Assembly (NCBI GenBank): GCA_016210045.1
Contig: JACQUX010000009.1
Coordinates: 1-64,000 of the forward strand
Length of the DNA: 64,000 nt
Source of the DNA: Deltaproteobacteria bacterium
GTDB taxonomy: Bacteria; UBA10199; GCA-002796325; JACPFF01
Direction of reading: 5' to 3'
Under the pieces are notes generated by a model. It was given only the letters and a program-made list of their open reading frames with translations. It had not been told where the DNA came from and did no database searches. The stretch's first letter is position 1. Each line of letters opens with the position of its first letter. The position numbers were made by a program, and so were the translations under genes. This document shows, in pieces, positions 18,401 to 26,704 of this stretch.

Positions 18401-18481
18401 CAGTATGGGCAGGAAACACGCACGCAGCTGGCCGGTCGCAGTCATGACGTGCAGGTCGGATTCTCCGGCCATTGGCAATGA
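15467..18481 (+). CDS. pelB: PelB-like TPR/outer-membrane export porin
   Basis: A 1004-residue protein. An N-terminal hydrophobic anchor (residues 6-25) is followed by about 700 residues of TPR-like helical repeats, with recurrent A..Y/L..L patterns and gaps of about 34 residues. The last 280 residues have amphipathic beta-strand alternation and end in an aromatic residue region (GFSGHWQ), as for an outer-membrane barrel. In Pseudomonas, PelB exports Pel, and its TPRs bind the PelA deacetylase. It overlaps pelA and is followed by a response regulator. Pseudomonas PelB is about 1190 residues, so this one is somewhat short. Confidence 0.8.
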   Translation: MRRSRLTLLGFFGAIVLVATVLYPRAFFLGYIYEGRAELERAEQAYLRGLADRPTAKPLLLRLINLYERMGRPEQAALLWERLAAHRATDWRIATQYLDFLERQSDPEAVYRAQVRVARNFMAIKRFRRERVEALLYDAYRYARWTQRRDEAYALLADLERVARDPQPYREAREGMDRGRQDRAAVRAALERQVVDTPDDVGSRLELVSVLRDGAALDAARRVLDEGLRRAVGSAPLLRASATLAIAQGDLSRAVTDLEQWVQQSGAGMAERRDVWRELASLYRRQGTAASAEAVYRTLLAQDPRDQPVWQDWIALWLDAAQPRRAVVALQEYLQHFPDDHERQRLLVDLLLYELHDAAPLPLYWRYVATHHDRRRALDVAHLLMSRRADTRAAAWLAQIAGLWPRWPEIVELRIEALRRAGRNAEAVRIGRVFLQQAPAHGGVRRAVAALAVEHGDFSSAVQDYVALARSHRADAAVQQEAAEQLLALGEPETARQLLVAATAQAPAHAALWFWRSEAEAAVAQMKAARASAAQLLSVAGSALPRDPLVAQQWLKAKVRLADVGAKRLPRALWADYEAALVRFPQHADLVIDAIDLLLADRQYAAARQQLDGFAQHFPLLRAQREWLETRWWIATAQWDRAVPRLEALLAKPSAIPLLPSARSALQRDLAEVYGRSRRWRQAVPLWEQVGAATGNRLGAADALWALHAEHDARLRAVSHVTRYGSDTIVAEELGYRQEIGARWAIAADAELGHLQSDGGAWRTAGIARIHGVTDIGAMWRVGVGLGGGSSTARQVVTPSLMLRFAPSDRLQLSLAGEYHGLRIDLPSAVQAGTAQDRGELQWEYRPWRRVVLSGRYEYRHLHANSDGAAADEHHFEPAVAMIVTERPLFSVGYQFGLTQVEDRGNFLAQVPLIARSRAHYLTAQLAHRLRNHALLEAGIFLGEDPSRGLHLLQGELFGVRTRAEVPLSSWLDFAFGYQYGQETRTQLAGRSHDVQVGFSGHWQ

Positions 18482-18488
18482 GCGGATC

Positions 18489-18866
18489 ATGACGACGACA
18501 CCACACATTTTACTGATCGACGACGAGGTCGATTTTACCGAGCTCACGGCGGCGTTGCTCCGTTTTTACGACTTTACCGTGACGACACTCAACGATGCCG
18601 CCCACGCAATGGCCACGCTCGATCTGCAACCGGTGCAATTAGTGGTCACCGACCTGATGATGCCGCAGGTGGATGGAATGCAACTGATCCAACAGCTGCG
18701 GGAGCGGCCCACGACGGCGACCGTCCCGATTCTCACGTTGACGGCGAAGGTCTTGACCGACAGTGAACGGAAATTCTTACTGCAACACCGCGTCGTCGTG
18801 CTGACTAAGCCGTTCGAACCGCAACGCCTCGTCGACCAGATTCGCCAACTCCTATGCAGTGGTTAA
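18489..18866 (+). CDS. Single-domain response regulator in the pel operon
   Basis: A 125-residue receiver domain with all key residues: the acidic pair in LLIDDE, phospho-acceptor Asp in VVTDLMMP, Thr in TLTAK, and Lys in LTKPFE. There is no output domain. The start ATG lies seven bases after the pelB stop, and its end overlaps pelD by 13 bases, so it is embedded in the operon. Standard pel operons have no receiver gene here. It may link a histidine kinase, absent from this window, to PelD or the export complex; that is inference. Confidence 0.9.
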   Translation: MTTTPHILLIDDEVDFTELTAALLRFYDFTVTTLNDAAHAMATLDLQPVQLVVTDLMMPQVDGMQLIQQLRERPTTATVPILTLTAKVLTDSERKFLLQHRVVVLTKPFEPQRLVDQIRQLLCSG

Positions 18867-20269
18867 AGGCGTACGCCGCGTGGTACGAAATCCCGCTCGC
18901 GTTCGGCCTGCTCGTCGCGCTGAATCAGCTGGTCTGGCCGGAGTGGCCCGGCTTTCTGGAGATTGACCCGCACCCGTATTGGTTGCCGATTCTGCTGTTT
19001 GGATTCCGTTACGGGATCACGGCGGGTGTCGTGAGCGGCAGTCTCGCCGCAGCGCTGTATCTGGGATCCGCGTGGCATTCCGTCGATCCGTATCGGCTGG
19101 AAGATTTCAGCTTCTATTTTTTGCCCGGCACGTTTGTGTTGCTCGGCGCGCTGATTGGTGTGGTCACGGCCCGCGATCGCGCGCGCATCGCGCAATTGCA
19201 GGCGGAGAATGCGCAGGCCGCAGCGGGATTGCAGCACGTGCAGGAAGAAGCACGCACGCTGGCCGACGTGAATCGCGGCTTGGAACAGCGCATTGTGTCG
19301 CGGATGTCGACGCTCGTTACGCTGTACGAAGGGGCGCGACGATTGGACGCGACATCGCTCGAAGCGCTCTATCCGGCGTTGCTCGATTTTATTGCGAAGA
19401 CGCTCGAAGCCGACGTGGCGGCGCTGTATCTGCGCGACGGCGCGACCTGGCGTTTGCATACGTCGCACGGCTGGCGCTCCGAAGAACAACGGCCACGGAG
19501 TTACGCGTGGAACGAAGGGTTGGTGGGGCGCGCCGGGGCGTTCGGTCGCGTCGTCAGCGTGCGCGATGTGCTGAGCGACGAAGTCTTAGTGGGCGGCGCG
19601 TTGTCGTCCAGCGATGCGGTGATGGCAGGCCCGCTCTTTGCGGGCGAGGGCGGCGATCCGGTGGCGATCGTCGCGATCCAGCAATTGCCGTTGACCCAAT
19701 TTCACAGCGCCGGGATCAATCTGTTCAGCTTCCTGCTCGGCTGGGGATCGCGCGCGATCGGGCGTGCGCAGTATGTCGAGGCATTGAAGGCCGGCGAAAT
19801 CCTCGATCCGGAATTCCAACTCTATTCCGCCCGCTATTTCGCGGCGCGGGCCGAACAAGAATTCTTGCGTTCCCGCACGTATTATCTCCCGCTCGGCATC
19901 GTCTTGGTGCAAGTGGAAGGGTTGGATGGTCTCCGCGTCGCACAGCGTGATCGGTTGTTGCTGGCCTTGGCGCAACTGTTGAAAGGCTGCGTGCGCGATC
20001 TCGATATCGTCGCGCGCTACGGGGCCGCGGAGATCCCGTTTGCGATGTTATTAATAACGGCGACGGAACAACATGTGGCGCAGGCTTGCGCCCAATTCCG
20101 CGAACGCCTCACGAGTTTCCGTTTGCACGCGGTCGGCGAGGGATTTGATCGGATCAGGATCCGCGTCGGTGCGGCGAACTTCACGCCTGCGATGCACGAA
20201 TTGGCGACGCTCCTGCAGGCGGCCCAACAACGTTTACTGCACAGTGACGACTATGCCGCCGCCGGATGA
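18854..20269 (+). CDS. pelD: PelD-like inner-membrane c-di-GMP receptor
   Basis: A 471-residue inner-membrane protein. Three or four hydrophobic segments in the first 110 residues are followed by a coiled-coil stretch (about 112-155), a GAF domain (about 160-290) and a degenerate GGDEF domain in which GGDEF is replaced by GAAEI (about residue 390). RDLD lies five residues before it, exactly where an I-site RxxD binds c-di-GMP in PelD and diguanylate cyclases. It should therefore sense c-di-GMP without making it, and activate Pel synthesis with PelE/PelF/PelG. It overlaps the response regulator gene. Confidence 0.85.
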   Translation: MQWLKAYAAWYEIPLAFGLLVALNQLVWPEWPGFLEIDPHPYWLPILLFGFRYGITAGVVSGSLAAALYLGSAWHSVDPYRLEDFSFYFLPGTFVLLGALIGVVTARDRARIAQLQAENAQAAAGLQHVQEEARTLADVNRGLEQRIVSRMSTLVTLYEGARRLDATSLEALYPALLDFIAKTLEADVAALYLRDGATWRLHTSHGWRSEEQRPRSYAWNEGLVGRAGAFGRVVSVRDVLSDEVLVGGALSSSDAVMAGPLFAGEGGDPVAIVAIQQLPLTQFHSAGINLFSFLLGWGSRAIGRAQYVEALKAGEILDPEFQLYSARYFAARAEQEFLRSRTYYLPLGIVLVQVEGLDGLRVAQRDRLLLALAQLLKGCVRDLDIVARYGAAEIPFAMLLITATEQHVAQACAQFRERLTSFRLHAVGEGFDRIRIRVGAANFTPAMHELATLLQAAQQRLLHSDDYAAAG

Positions 20270-20274
20270 GTGGT

Positions 20275-20343
20275 TCCCGCAGCGTGCTGCGGGACTCCAT
20301 TCCCCTCTCCCCCTTGGGGAGAGGGGTGGGTGAGGGGGAGGGG
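20275..20343. repeat. Hairpin plus type A repeat between pelD and pelE
   Basis: A perfect hairpin TCCCGCAGC/GCTGCGGGA (20275-20294) comes just after the pelD stop. It is followed by a type A repeat (20301-20343) ending GGGTGAGGGGGAGGGG. The G-rich end lies about 9-14 bases before the pelE ATG and appears to serve as its Shine-Dalgarno. Confidence 0.75.
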
Positions 20344-20351
20344 CACACGAC

Positions 20352-21416
20352 ATGGCATCGCTACGAATTGACTGGAAACCGCGCTGGCGTCCGTGGCTCG
20401 CCGTGGTGTTGGCGGGTCTCTGCGAGTGGCCGTTTCTCCAGGCCTTGGGAACCAACGGACGTTGGATCGAACAATTTCCCGGGTCTGCGCTGCTCTGGCA
20501 TTTGGTGGCGGTCGGCGTCCTCTTTCTGTTCGCGGAACCACGAGGCCGAAGTTATTTCGCCCCGGAACGCCGTCACGCCCAGTGGGGCGCATTGAGCGTC
20601 GCGTTCCTGCCGCTGATCGGATGGGGTGTCGCGGTTGGGCTGACATGGTGGCGTCATGCCGTCGGCTCGGCGTCGCTGGACGACGCGCTCGATCCGATGG
20701 GCGCGTCGGATCTGCTCACGGCCGTGCCGGCGGCGCGCTCCGCACGTGAGCGGCGTCTGCAAGTGTTGGAAGGCCTCGACGTGCTCCCGTTCGCTGAAAT
20801 CTTGGCGGGCACCGACGAGGCCTTGAAGCGCGGTGCGGTGCAGCGGCTGGCGGTGTTGCGGACGTCCGACGCGATTGCGTTGTTGCTGCATCATCGGCGC
20901 GATCCGAATCTCAGCATCCGTTTTGCGATCGCGGCGACGCTCGAACAAATCAAAAAAGACTTCGACGAGGCGCTGGACGCCGCGCGCCAGGAATTGCGCC
21001 GTGGGCCGTTCAAGGTCTCGGCGCGCATCCTGATGGCGAAGGTGTATTGGCAATATGTCACGTCGGGACTGCTCGACCCCGAGACCGCGCGCGCGTACAC
21101 CCAGGAGGCGCGCGAACATCTGACGGCCGCGACGCGAACGCCGTATGCGAACGCCTCGGCCTATTGGTTGCTGGTGGAGTTGCATCGCCGTGCGCGCGAT
21201 TGGTCCGCCGCATTGACAGTGCTCGAGCAATTGGCCGCGCAGCCGGAAATGGATTCGGTCGCCGTCCATCAGGCCCGCGCGGAATGTTTGTTTGCGGACG
21301 GCCAATATCACGCCGTGCCTGCGGCGATCGCGGCGATCCCGCAAGTGACCGCCGGCGAAGCGACGTGGCGGAGTTTGGGGCAATGGTGGGGGGTAAAAGG
21401 GGTGGCTGGCGACTAG
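20352..21416 (+). CDS. pelE: PelE-like membrane/TPR protein
   Basis: A 354-residue protein with two hydrophobic segments near the N-terminus (about residues 17-32 and 48-60) and a third near 78-96, followed by a soluble helical-repeat region of TPR/HEAT type. This matches PelE (membrane anchor plus TPRs, partner of PelD and PelF). Assignment rests on architecture and on its place between pelD and pelF, since sequence motifs are weak. The stop TAG falls inside a downstream repeat. Confidence 0.65.
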   Translation: MASLRIDWKPRWRPWLAVVLAGLCEWPFLQALGTNGRWIEQFPGSALLWHLVAVGVLFLFAEPRGRSYFAPERRHAQWGALSVAFLPLIGWGVAVGLTWWRHAVGSASLDDALDPMGASDLLTAVPAARSARERRLQVLEGLDVLPFAEILAGTDEALKRGAVQRLAVLRTSDAIALLLHHRRDPNLSIRFAIAATLEQIKKDFDEALDAARQELRRGPFKVSARILMAKVYWQYVTSGLLDPETARAYTQEAREHLTAATRTPYANASAYWLLVELHRRARDWSAALTVLEQLAAQPEMDSVAVHQARAECLFADGQYHAVPAAIAAIPQVTAGEATWRSLGQWWGVKGVAGD

Positions 21417-21475
21417 TGACTGGTGACTCGTGGTCCGATCCCCAGCCACTAGCCACCAGCCACTAGCCACCAAGA
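21403..21475. repeat. Low-complexity inverted repeat (GACTAGTGACTGG / AGCCACTAGCCACC)
   Basis: GGCTGGCGACTAGTGACTGG (from about 21403) is answered by AGCCACTAGCCACCAGCCAC and a second AGCCACCA unit further on. It contains the pelE stop codon and ends just before the HEAT-protein ATG. This type of CACTAGCCAC repeat is common as a dispersed element in some deltaproteobacterial genomes. Confidence 0.65.
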
Positions 21476-21479
21476 ATTT

Positions 21480-23438
21480 ATGATCGATCTCATCACCATC
21501 CGCCGGGAAATTGAGGAGGGGAGCGAAGACGCGCGCTTTGGGGCGTGGCTCGGGCTGTATCGCGCCGAGGCCGAGCCTGTGCAAGCGGTATGGGAGCAGA
21601 TCATCCATGGCGGCGATCCGATCTTGAAAGTCCTCTGTTGTCGGTTCCTCGCGCATATCGCGGAGCCGCGCGCCACGCAGACATTGCAGGATTTATTGCG
21701 CGACGCGAATCCGGTCGTGCATCGCGCGGCCGCGCAGGCCTTTGTCGAAAATCGCGATCCACAAAAAGACGCACAGCTACTGCCACTGCTGACGTTGAGT
21801 ACGGGGCCGGCACTCGAATTCGCTATTGAGCAGTTGGCGAAGGGCGGACATCGGGAAAGTCTCGACTACCTCTTAGCCCTGTTGCCCCACGCCGAGGAGG
21901 CGTTGTTGCTCCACGTATTGCGCGCGTTGCGCCATTTCCCGGAGCCGCGCTTGTTGTTGGACTTGCGACCGTGGTTGGCCGATCCGCGCGCCGTGGTGCG
22001 GGTGCAAGCGCTGCTTGTCGCGGGTGCCGTCTATGCGGCCGGGAGCGGCGCGGCGCATGCACTGTTGCGTGCGGCAGTGCGTGATGCCGACGGTGCGGTC
22101 CGCCAAGCGGCGATTTGGAGTCTCTGCCAGCGACCTCGACGCCGCGACGTGCCGGTGCTGCTGGCGCGGCTCACCGCCGATACGTCCGCGCGGGTGCATG
22201 CCGAGTGTCTCCGCGGGCTGGCCCATTTCCCCAGTGTCACGGTCGTCGCAACCTTGGTCCGTGTCGCAGCCACAACGACCGCACATCATTTGGCATTAGG
22301 CGCGGAGGGGATCTTGTTGTCGTTGCCGCCGCGCCTCGTGGCTCGCGGCGTGGCCACGCTGTATGCGGCGCCCGAATCGGCGGTACGGAGCAAGGCCATA
22401 CTGTTGGGGGCGCAAGTGGAACGACGATCCGCACGCTATTTGCGCCGCTTGACGAATGCGTTACAGCAGGCCGCGTCGGAGCGGGAGCAATTGTTGTACA
22501 TCGAGGCGCTCGGTATGCTCGGAGCGCCGCGTGCGATTCCCGTGCTCGAACCGCTGCTGACGGCGAGCCCGTTGCTCGCGTATGCCGCGCTCGGCGCGAT
22601 CCTGCAGTTGGTGCCCGCCGACGCGACGCCGCAACTCTTTCAGTATCTCGCGATCACGAGCGCGCGTCCGATTCTACAACAGCAAGTGCTCCGGGCGTGC
22701 GTGCGGCGCGTGGCGTCCGGCCGCATACAAGACATCGTCGTGACTCCGCTCCGCACGTTGTTGCACTCCCCGGCGATCAATCTCTGCTATTTGACCATCC
22801 AGATTCTTGCCCACATCGGCGATGCGACACTCGTGCCGGAAATCCTGGCCCGCTGCGCGTCCGAAGCCGATCCGGGCGTGCGCGCGCATTTGCTCGAAGC
22901 GGCGCATCCGCTCTTCACGCAGCATCCTGCCGCCGTGATTGCATGGGCGCGTTCGGCCCCCGTCGCGGACGATGTCGTCGTGGCCTGTCTGCAGGTCTAT
23001 CAAACGTTGGACCCGACGGCCGTCGACGGGAATGCGTTGGCGGAGGCGATTTGCGCCGAACCGTGGGACGCCGGCTCCGTGGCGTTTGCGGCCTATGCAG
23101 TGCCGTTGTTGGTCGCGTTCGTCGGTTCAGGACGGATCGATATGGTCCGCCTGATGGAATGGCTGCTCGCAACGGACGTGCGCCGGGCCTGGTTGGCGCG
23201 TTTGGTGCTCGCGTTGCAGGAAACCCCGGTGCGGTTTGCGCTGCCGCTCGAGACCGTCGTGACGTGGATCGAGTCGCACCGCGATGCAACGCGTCGTGTC
23301 TTGATCGAAATGCTCAGCTTCAGCTCGCAAGCGGACGCCGTGGGTTGGCTGGCAACGCGCTTGGGAGACGAGACCTGGTCGCCGTGGCACGCCGATGTCG
23401 GCGCGGCGCTGCGCCGGATGCTCGCAAACGCGGCATAA
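21480..23438 (+). CDS. HEAT-repeat protein within the pel operon
   Basis: A 652-residue soluble protein made of HEAT-like helical pairs. Recurring patterns such as DANPVVHRAAAQAF, DADGAVRQAAIWSL and DPGVRAHLLEA follow the HEAT repeat form D.(x)VR..A...L. There is no signal peptide or membrane span, so it is probably cytosolic. It lies between pelE and pelF, three bases before the pelF ATG, and must be co-transcribed. No such protein is part of the standard pelABCDEFG set. It may scaffold PelF with the membrane complex; that is inference. Confidence 0.8.
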   Translation: MIDLITIRREIEEGSEDARFGAWLGLYRAEAEPVQAVWEQIIHGGDPILKVLCCRFLAHIAEPRATQTLQDLLRDANPVVHRAAAQAFVENRDPQKDAQLLPLLTLSTGPALEFAIEQLAKGGHRESLDYLLALLPHAEEALLLHVLRALRHFPEPRLLLDLRPWLADPRAVVRVQALLVAGAVYAAGSGAAHALLRAAVRDADGAVRQAAIWSLCQRPRRRDVPVLLARLTADTSARVHAECLRGLAHFPSVTVVATLVRVAATTTAHHLALGAEGILLSLPPRLVARGVATLYAAPESAVRSKAILLGAQVERRSARYLRRLTNALQQAASEREQLLYIEALGMLGAPRAIPVLEPLLTASPLLAYAALGAILQLVPADATPQLFQYLAITSARPILQQQVLRACVRRVASGRIQDIVVTPLRTLLHSPAINLCYLTIQILAHIGDATLVPEILARCASEADPGVRAHLLEAAHPLFTQHPAAVIAWARSAPVADDVVVACLQVYQTLDPTAVDGNALAEAICAEPWDAGSVAFAAYAVPLLVAFVGSGRIDMVRLMEWLLATDVRRAWLARLVLALQETPVRFALPLETVVTWIESHRDATRRVLIEMLSFSSQADAVGWLATRLGDETWSPWHADVGAALRRMLANAA

Positions 23439-23441
23439 GAT

Positions 23442-24902
23442 ATGATCGATGTCTGTCTGATCTTGGAAGGGACTTATCCGTATGTTGCGGGAGGCGTCGC
23501 GACGTGGGTGCATCAGCTCGTCTCGGCGATGCGTGATTTGCGCTTCGGCATCGTCTATATCGCGCCGCAATCCGATCCGACGCGCCGGGCGAAATACACC
23601 ATTCCGCCGCACGTCCTGTTTTTGCGGGAAATTTATTTGCACGATTACGTCGTCGAGTCGACGCGGCGCCGCGATCCGACGGACGCCGATTTCGCGCAGT
23701 TGGCCGCGTGGTACGACGATCTCGCGCAGGCGCGCTACGATCGCTTTCCCGCGTTGGTCCGCAGTTTCCAAGGCGATGCGCGCTGCTTCGACCTGCCGAC
23801 GCTCTTCGGCCATCGCGCGATCTGGGATCTGCTCTGCCGCTGGCACTTGCGCGTGGCTCCTAGCGTCTCGTTCCTCGATTTCTTCTGGACCTGGCGCGCC
23901 ACCCATTTGCCGCTGGCGCAAGTCTCGATAGCTGCGATTCCGCCGGCACGCATTTATCACGCTGTCTCGACCGGCTATGCGGGATGGTTCGCCGCGATGG
24001 CCAAGCTGCAGCATCACGCGGCGATGTTGCTGACCGAGCACGGGATCTATAGTTACGAACGGCTGCTCGAAATTTCTCAGGCGAATTGGATTTACGAAGA
24101 GGCCCAGCCGCGCGTACGCGCCGCACGCCAACTTCCGTTTTTCAAGCAGTGGTGGGTCCAGCTGTTCCATGTGTTGAGCGGCGTCGCGTATGCGCAGGCC
24201 GATCAAATCTTTACGCTGTATGAAGGCAACAAGACGCAGCAAGTGCTGGGCGGCGCCGCACCGGAAAAGATCGCGATCATTCCCAACGGCATCGACCTGG
24301 ATCGCTTGCTGCTCGTGACGCGGACGCGCAGCGCGAAACCGCAAATCGGCTTGGTGGGCCGCGTCGTCGCGATCAAAGACGTGAAGACTTATTTACAGGC
24401 CGCGCAGCGCGTCTGTGAAGCGATGCCCGCAGCGCACTTTTTTGTGATCGGCCCGGCCGACGAAGAGCCGGAATATGCGGAAGAATGTCGCCGTCTGGTC
24501 CGGCTCGCGCGCTTGGAGGATCACGTGACGTTCACTGGCCGCGTCGATCCGCTCGAGTATTATCGTTTCCTCGATCTCGTCGTGCTCACCAGCGTCTCGG
24601 AGGCGCAACCGTATGTGATCCTCGAAGCGAACGGCGTCGGGATTCCGGTCGTCGCGACCGACGTTGGCGCGTGCCGCGAGATGCTGGAGGGCCGCGGGCC
24701 GGACGATCGCGCGCTCGGCGTCAGCGGCCTGCTCACCGAACTCGCCAATCCAGACGCTACGGCCGCCGCGATCTTGCAATTGCTCCGCGACCGCGCGCTG
24801 TATGATCGCTGCGCCGAGGCCGGCCAAACCCGCGTCCGCCGCTACTACGACCAAACCGATCTGCTGAGCCGCTATCTGAATTGGTACGAGCGCTATCTGT
24901 GA
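23442..24902 (+). CDS. pelF: PelF-like cytosolic glycosyltransferase (GT4)
   Basis: A 486-residue glycosyltransferase of the GT-B fold. The N-terminus CLILEGTYPYVAGGVATWVH is the strongly conserved PelF signature. A C-terminal GT4 donor site is seen: PNGIDLDR, GLVGRVVAIKDVKT, and the EX7E-type motif EAQPYVILEANGVG near residue 388. PelF polymerises UDP-sugars (UDP-GalNAc in Pseudomonas). Length matches the family. It is the last gene of the + pel block. Confidence 0.92.
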   Translation: MIDVCLILEGTYPYVAGGVATWVHQLVSAMRDLRFGIVYIAPQSDPTRRAKYTIPPHVLFLREIYLHDYVVESTRRRDPTDADFAQLAAWYDDLAQARYDRFPALVRSFQGDARCFDLPTLFGHRAIWDLLCRWHLRVAPSVSFLDFFWTWRATHLPLAQVSIAAIPPARIYHAVSTGYAGWFAAMAKLQHHAAMLLTEHGIYSYERLLEISQANWIYEEAQPRVRAARQLPFFKQWWVQLFHVLSGVAYAQADQIFTLYEGNKTQQVLGGAAPEKIAIIPNGIDLDRLLLVTRTRSAKPQIGLVGRVVAIKDVKTYLQAAQRVCEAMPAAHFFVIGPADEEPEYAEECRRLVRLARLEDHVTFTGRVDPLEYYRFLDLVVLTSVSEAQPYVILEANGVGIPVVATDVGACREMLEGRGPDDRALGVSGLLTELANPDATAAAILQLLRDRALYDRCAEAGQTRVRRYYDQTDLLSRYLNWYERYL

Positions 24903-24911
24903 GGGGGATAA

Positions 24912-24954
24912 TTGACGTTGACTACGTATGCTCAATACGTATGATAATCGTATG
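24912..24954 (+). promoter_or_regulatory. Sigma-70-type promoter and putative autoregulatory repeats of the VapBC pair
   Basis: TTGACT (24918-24923) and TATGAT (24940-24945) are 16 bases apart. Direct repeats TACGTATG (24923-24930), TACGTATG (24936-24943) and TCGTATG (24948-24954) overlap the promoter and start codon, as expected for an operator bound by a ribbon-helix-helix antitoxin. The predicted transcript would begin close to the ATG at 24952, so the antitoxin mRNA may be leaderless. Confidence 0.55.
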
Positions 24955-25182
24955 GCAAAACCGATTACGCTGAGCTTCACCGAAGCGACGATTGCGCGGA
25001 TGAATCAAATGCTCGCAAAAGGCGCGAAGAGCGCCTTCATCGAACAGGCGGTTGTCGAGAAGCTCGACCAATTGCAACGACACGCCGCACTCACGACCCT
25101 CCTCGACACGGTCAAGACCGTGCGCCGCCGCGCCCGAGGCGCCGCCGTTCGTTTGTTGCATCGCCAACGCCGCACACACTGA
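24952..25182 (+). CDS. Ribbon-helix-helix antitoxin (VapB-like)
   Basis: A 76-residue protein starting MAKPITLSFTEATIARMNQM, an RHH pattern (beta strand then two helices), with a basic C-terminal tail. An in-frame ATG at 24928 is less likely because it lies inside the predicted promoter. It ends two bases before the PIN toxin start. The RHH domain should bind the upstream direct repeats and the C-terminus should neutralise the toxin; this is family knowledge applied by context. Confidence 0.75.
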   Translation: MAKPITLSFTEATIARMNQMLAKGAKSAFIEQAVVEKLDQLQRHAALTTLLDTVKTVRRRARGAAVRLLHRQRRTH

Positions 25183-25184
25183 CC

Positions 25185-25646
25185 ATGGATTTGCCGCCAC
25201 TTATCGTGTTGGATGCCTCTGTGGTTTTGACGCTGTTGTTGAACGAGCCGGCCGCTGCGGATGTCGCAGCGCTGTTGCACTTGTTCGTGCGCGGCCGGAT
25301 CACTTGTCTGGTGCCAGCACTGCTCTCGTATGAAATCGCCAATGCACTACAACAAAAAAGCGTCAGCCGATCGGACGGTGTCATAGCGACCACGCTCTAT
25401 GCGCAATGGATGGCCTTCAGAATCCCACAGCGAGATCCGCAGCCGCAGGAAACGGCCATGGCATTTCGCATCTTGGGTACGACCCGCCGGCAGACCTATT
25501 ACGATGCCGTGTACCACGCGATGGCCATCGTCCAGCAGGGGACACTGCTCACGGCCGACCGCCGCTACGCCCGCGCAGCCTCCACCCACGGCCATCTCTT
25601 GACGCTCGACACCGTCCCGCCGCTGATCCGGCGATGGCAAAAGTGA
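25185..25646 (+). CDS. PIN-domain toxin (VapC-like)
   Basis: A 153-residue PIN-domain ribonuclease. The acidic metal-binding residues are visible: LDASV (Asp near residue 10), SYEIAN (Glu), TYYDAVYHAMA (Asp) and LLTADRRYAR (Asp). VapC toxins cut RNA, often initiator tRNA or rRNA. It is paired with the RHH antitoxin directly upstream. The pair sits between pelF and the remaining Pel gene pelG, which suggests it was inserted there. Confidence 0.85.
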   Translation: MDLPPLIVLDASVVLTLLLNEPAAADVAALLHLFVRGRITCLVPALLSYEIANALQQKSVSRSDGVIATTLYAQWMAFRIPQRDPQPQETAMAFRILGTTRRQTYYDAVYHAMAIVQQGTLLTADRRYARAASTHGHLLTLDTVPPLIRRWQK

Positions 25647-25673
25647 TGCGCTCAACTGGTGACCGCGCTTCAC

Positions 25674-25700
25674 GCAACTTATTTTCTGTGCCGCCGATAA
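25674..25700 (+). promoter_or_regulatory. Sigma-28-like promoter, site D
   Basis: GCAACTTATTTT from 25674 and GCCGATAA at 25693-25700, register 21. The -10 part is identical to the FliA consensus. The predicted leader to the ATG at 25771 is about 65 bases and contains a CCCCGCAGGTGGGG hairpin. Confidence 0.75.
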
Positions 25701-25770
25701 TCGACCAATATGCGATTGAACCTGTCAACCAGTCCCCGCAGGTGGGGGAGTAAAAAGAGCGGAGCCCGCG

Positions 25771-26598
25771 ATGCCATTGTTCAGTAAACGTGGATATCAA
25801 CCGATGACCGTGCGGACGGCGCTGGAGACGCAACCACATGTCGGAAACGCGGCAGCGCGACGTGAGTGGCTGGGTGGTTTGGACCGAGCACAGGGGAGCA
25901 AAGGGCAGCGCATGGTCGCGCAGATCGTCAGCGAGGCCCGCGCGGAGGGGCTGCAATTGGCCCCGTTGCCGGCGCGATGGGCCGGACTCCGCCGATGGCA
26001 AGTGCAACGGTGCGATGCCGCGCGATTGTTCGAGATGGTGCTCCACACCACGGATCCATGGACGGGGGGCCTGGCACTCGATGAAGTCGTGCGACAATAT
26101 CAGAACGGCGACAGGGTGGCGGTCTCGGCCGTAAAGTTGCTCTTAGAGGACAGCCCGTTCTCGTTCGCGCGTTCCGGGGCTGGGCAACAGTTGTTTGCCA
26201 CGCTGGTTGCCGCAGCGGCGACGCAGCGCAACGCGGCGATGCAGGAACAACACCGTCGAAGCGACCCGGGTCCGGCCGAGTTGGATGAACTGGCGATCGC
26301 GACGGAACGCGCGTTGCTCACCGTAGTGCAGGATGGTTATCGGGACGTCCGTTCCGTTCCACTGTTGCAAGCGATCGCGCGCACCAATCCTCTTGTTATC
26401 GGCATGGTCTATTTCACATGCTTGATTCGCACCGCGGTGCGTTTCCCGACATTGCTCGACGCCGTCGGAACCATTGCGCAAGCGCGGTCGGACCTCGGCG
26501 TCATGCTGTTGGAGGCGTCGGAGTTTGCCCCAACGGTGCACAGCTTTCTGACCGATTTGCTGCACGGGCCAGCATCGGCTCTGGAAATTCCGGCATAA
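25771..26598 (+). CDS. Orphan protein under a sigma-28-like promoter
   Basis: A 275-residue, apparently soluble, helical protein. GGAG lies about eight bases before the ATG. There is no signal peptide; one weakly hydrophobic stretch lies near residues 210-225. I recognise no domain. The N-terminus is basic and Thr/Arg-rich, like other orphans of the window. It is monocistronic: it faces the end of a convergent SDR gene and is driven by site D. Its position inside the split pel locus may be accidental. Confidence 0.6.
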   Translation: MPLFSKRGYQPMTVRTALETQPHVGNAAARREWLGGLDRAQGSKGQRMVAQIVSEARAEGLQLAPLPARWAGLRRWQVQRCDAARLFEMVLHTTDPWTGGLALDEVVRQYQNGDRVAVSAVKLLLEDSPFSFARSGAGQQLFATLVAAAATQRNAAMQEQHRRSDPGPAELDELAIATERALLTVVQDGYRDVRSVPLLQAIARTNPLVIGMVYFTCLIRTAVRFPTLLDAVGTIAQARSDLGVMLLEASEFAPTVHSFLTDLLHGPASALEIPA

Positions 26599-26704
26599 TG
26601 TGGCTGTTCGTACGAGCAGTGGGGTGTACGAAGCTTTTTGAAAGATCATCTCTGCGAATGCATCGATGTTGCTTTCACGCCCTCAGCGGTTGCCGGCGCA
26701 ATGC

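Noticed and set aside
25771-26598. Assigning the 275-residue orphan as missing PelC
   Set aside because: PelC is a small lipoprotein with a signal peptide. This protein has no signal peptide or lipobox and is helical.
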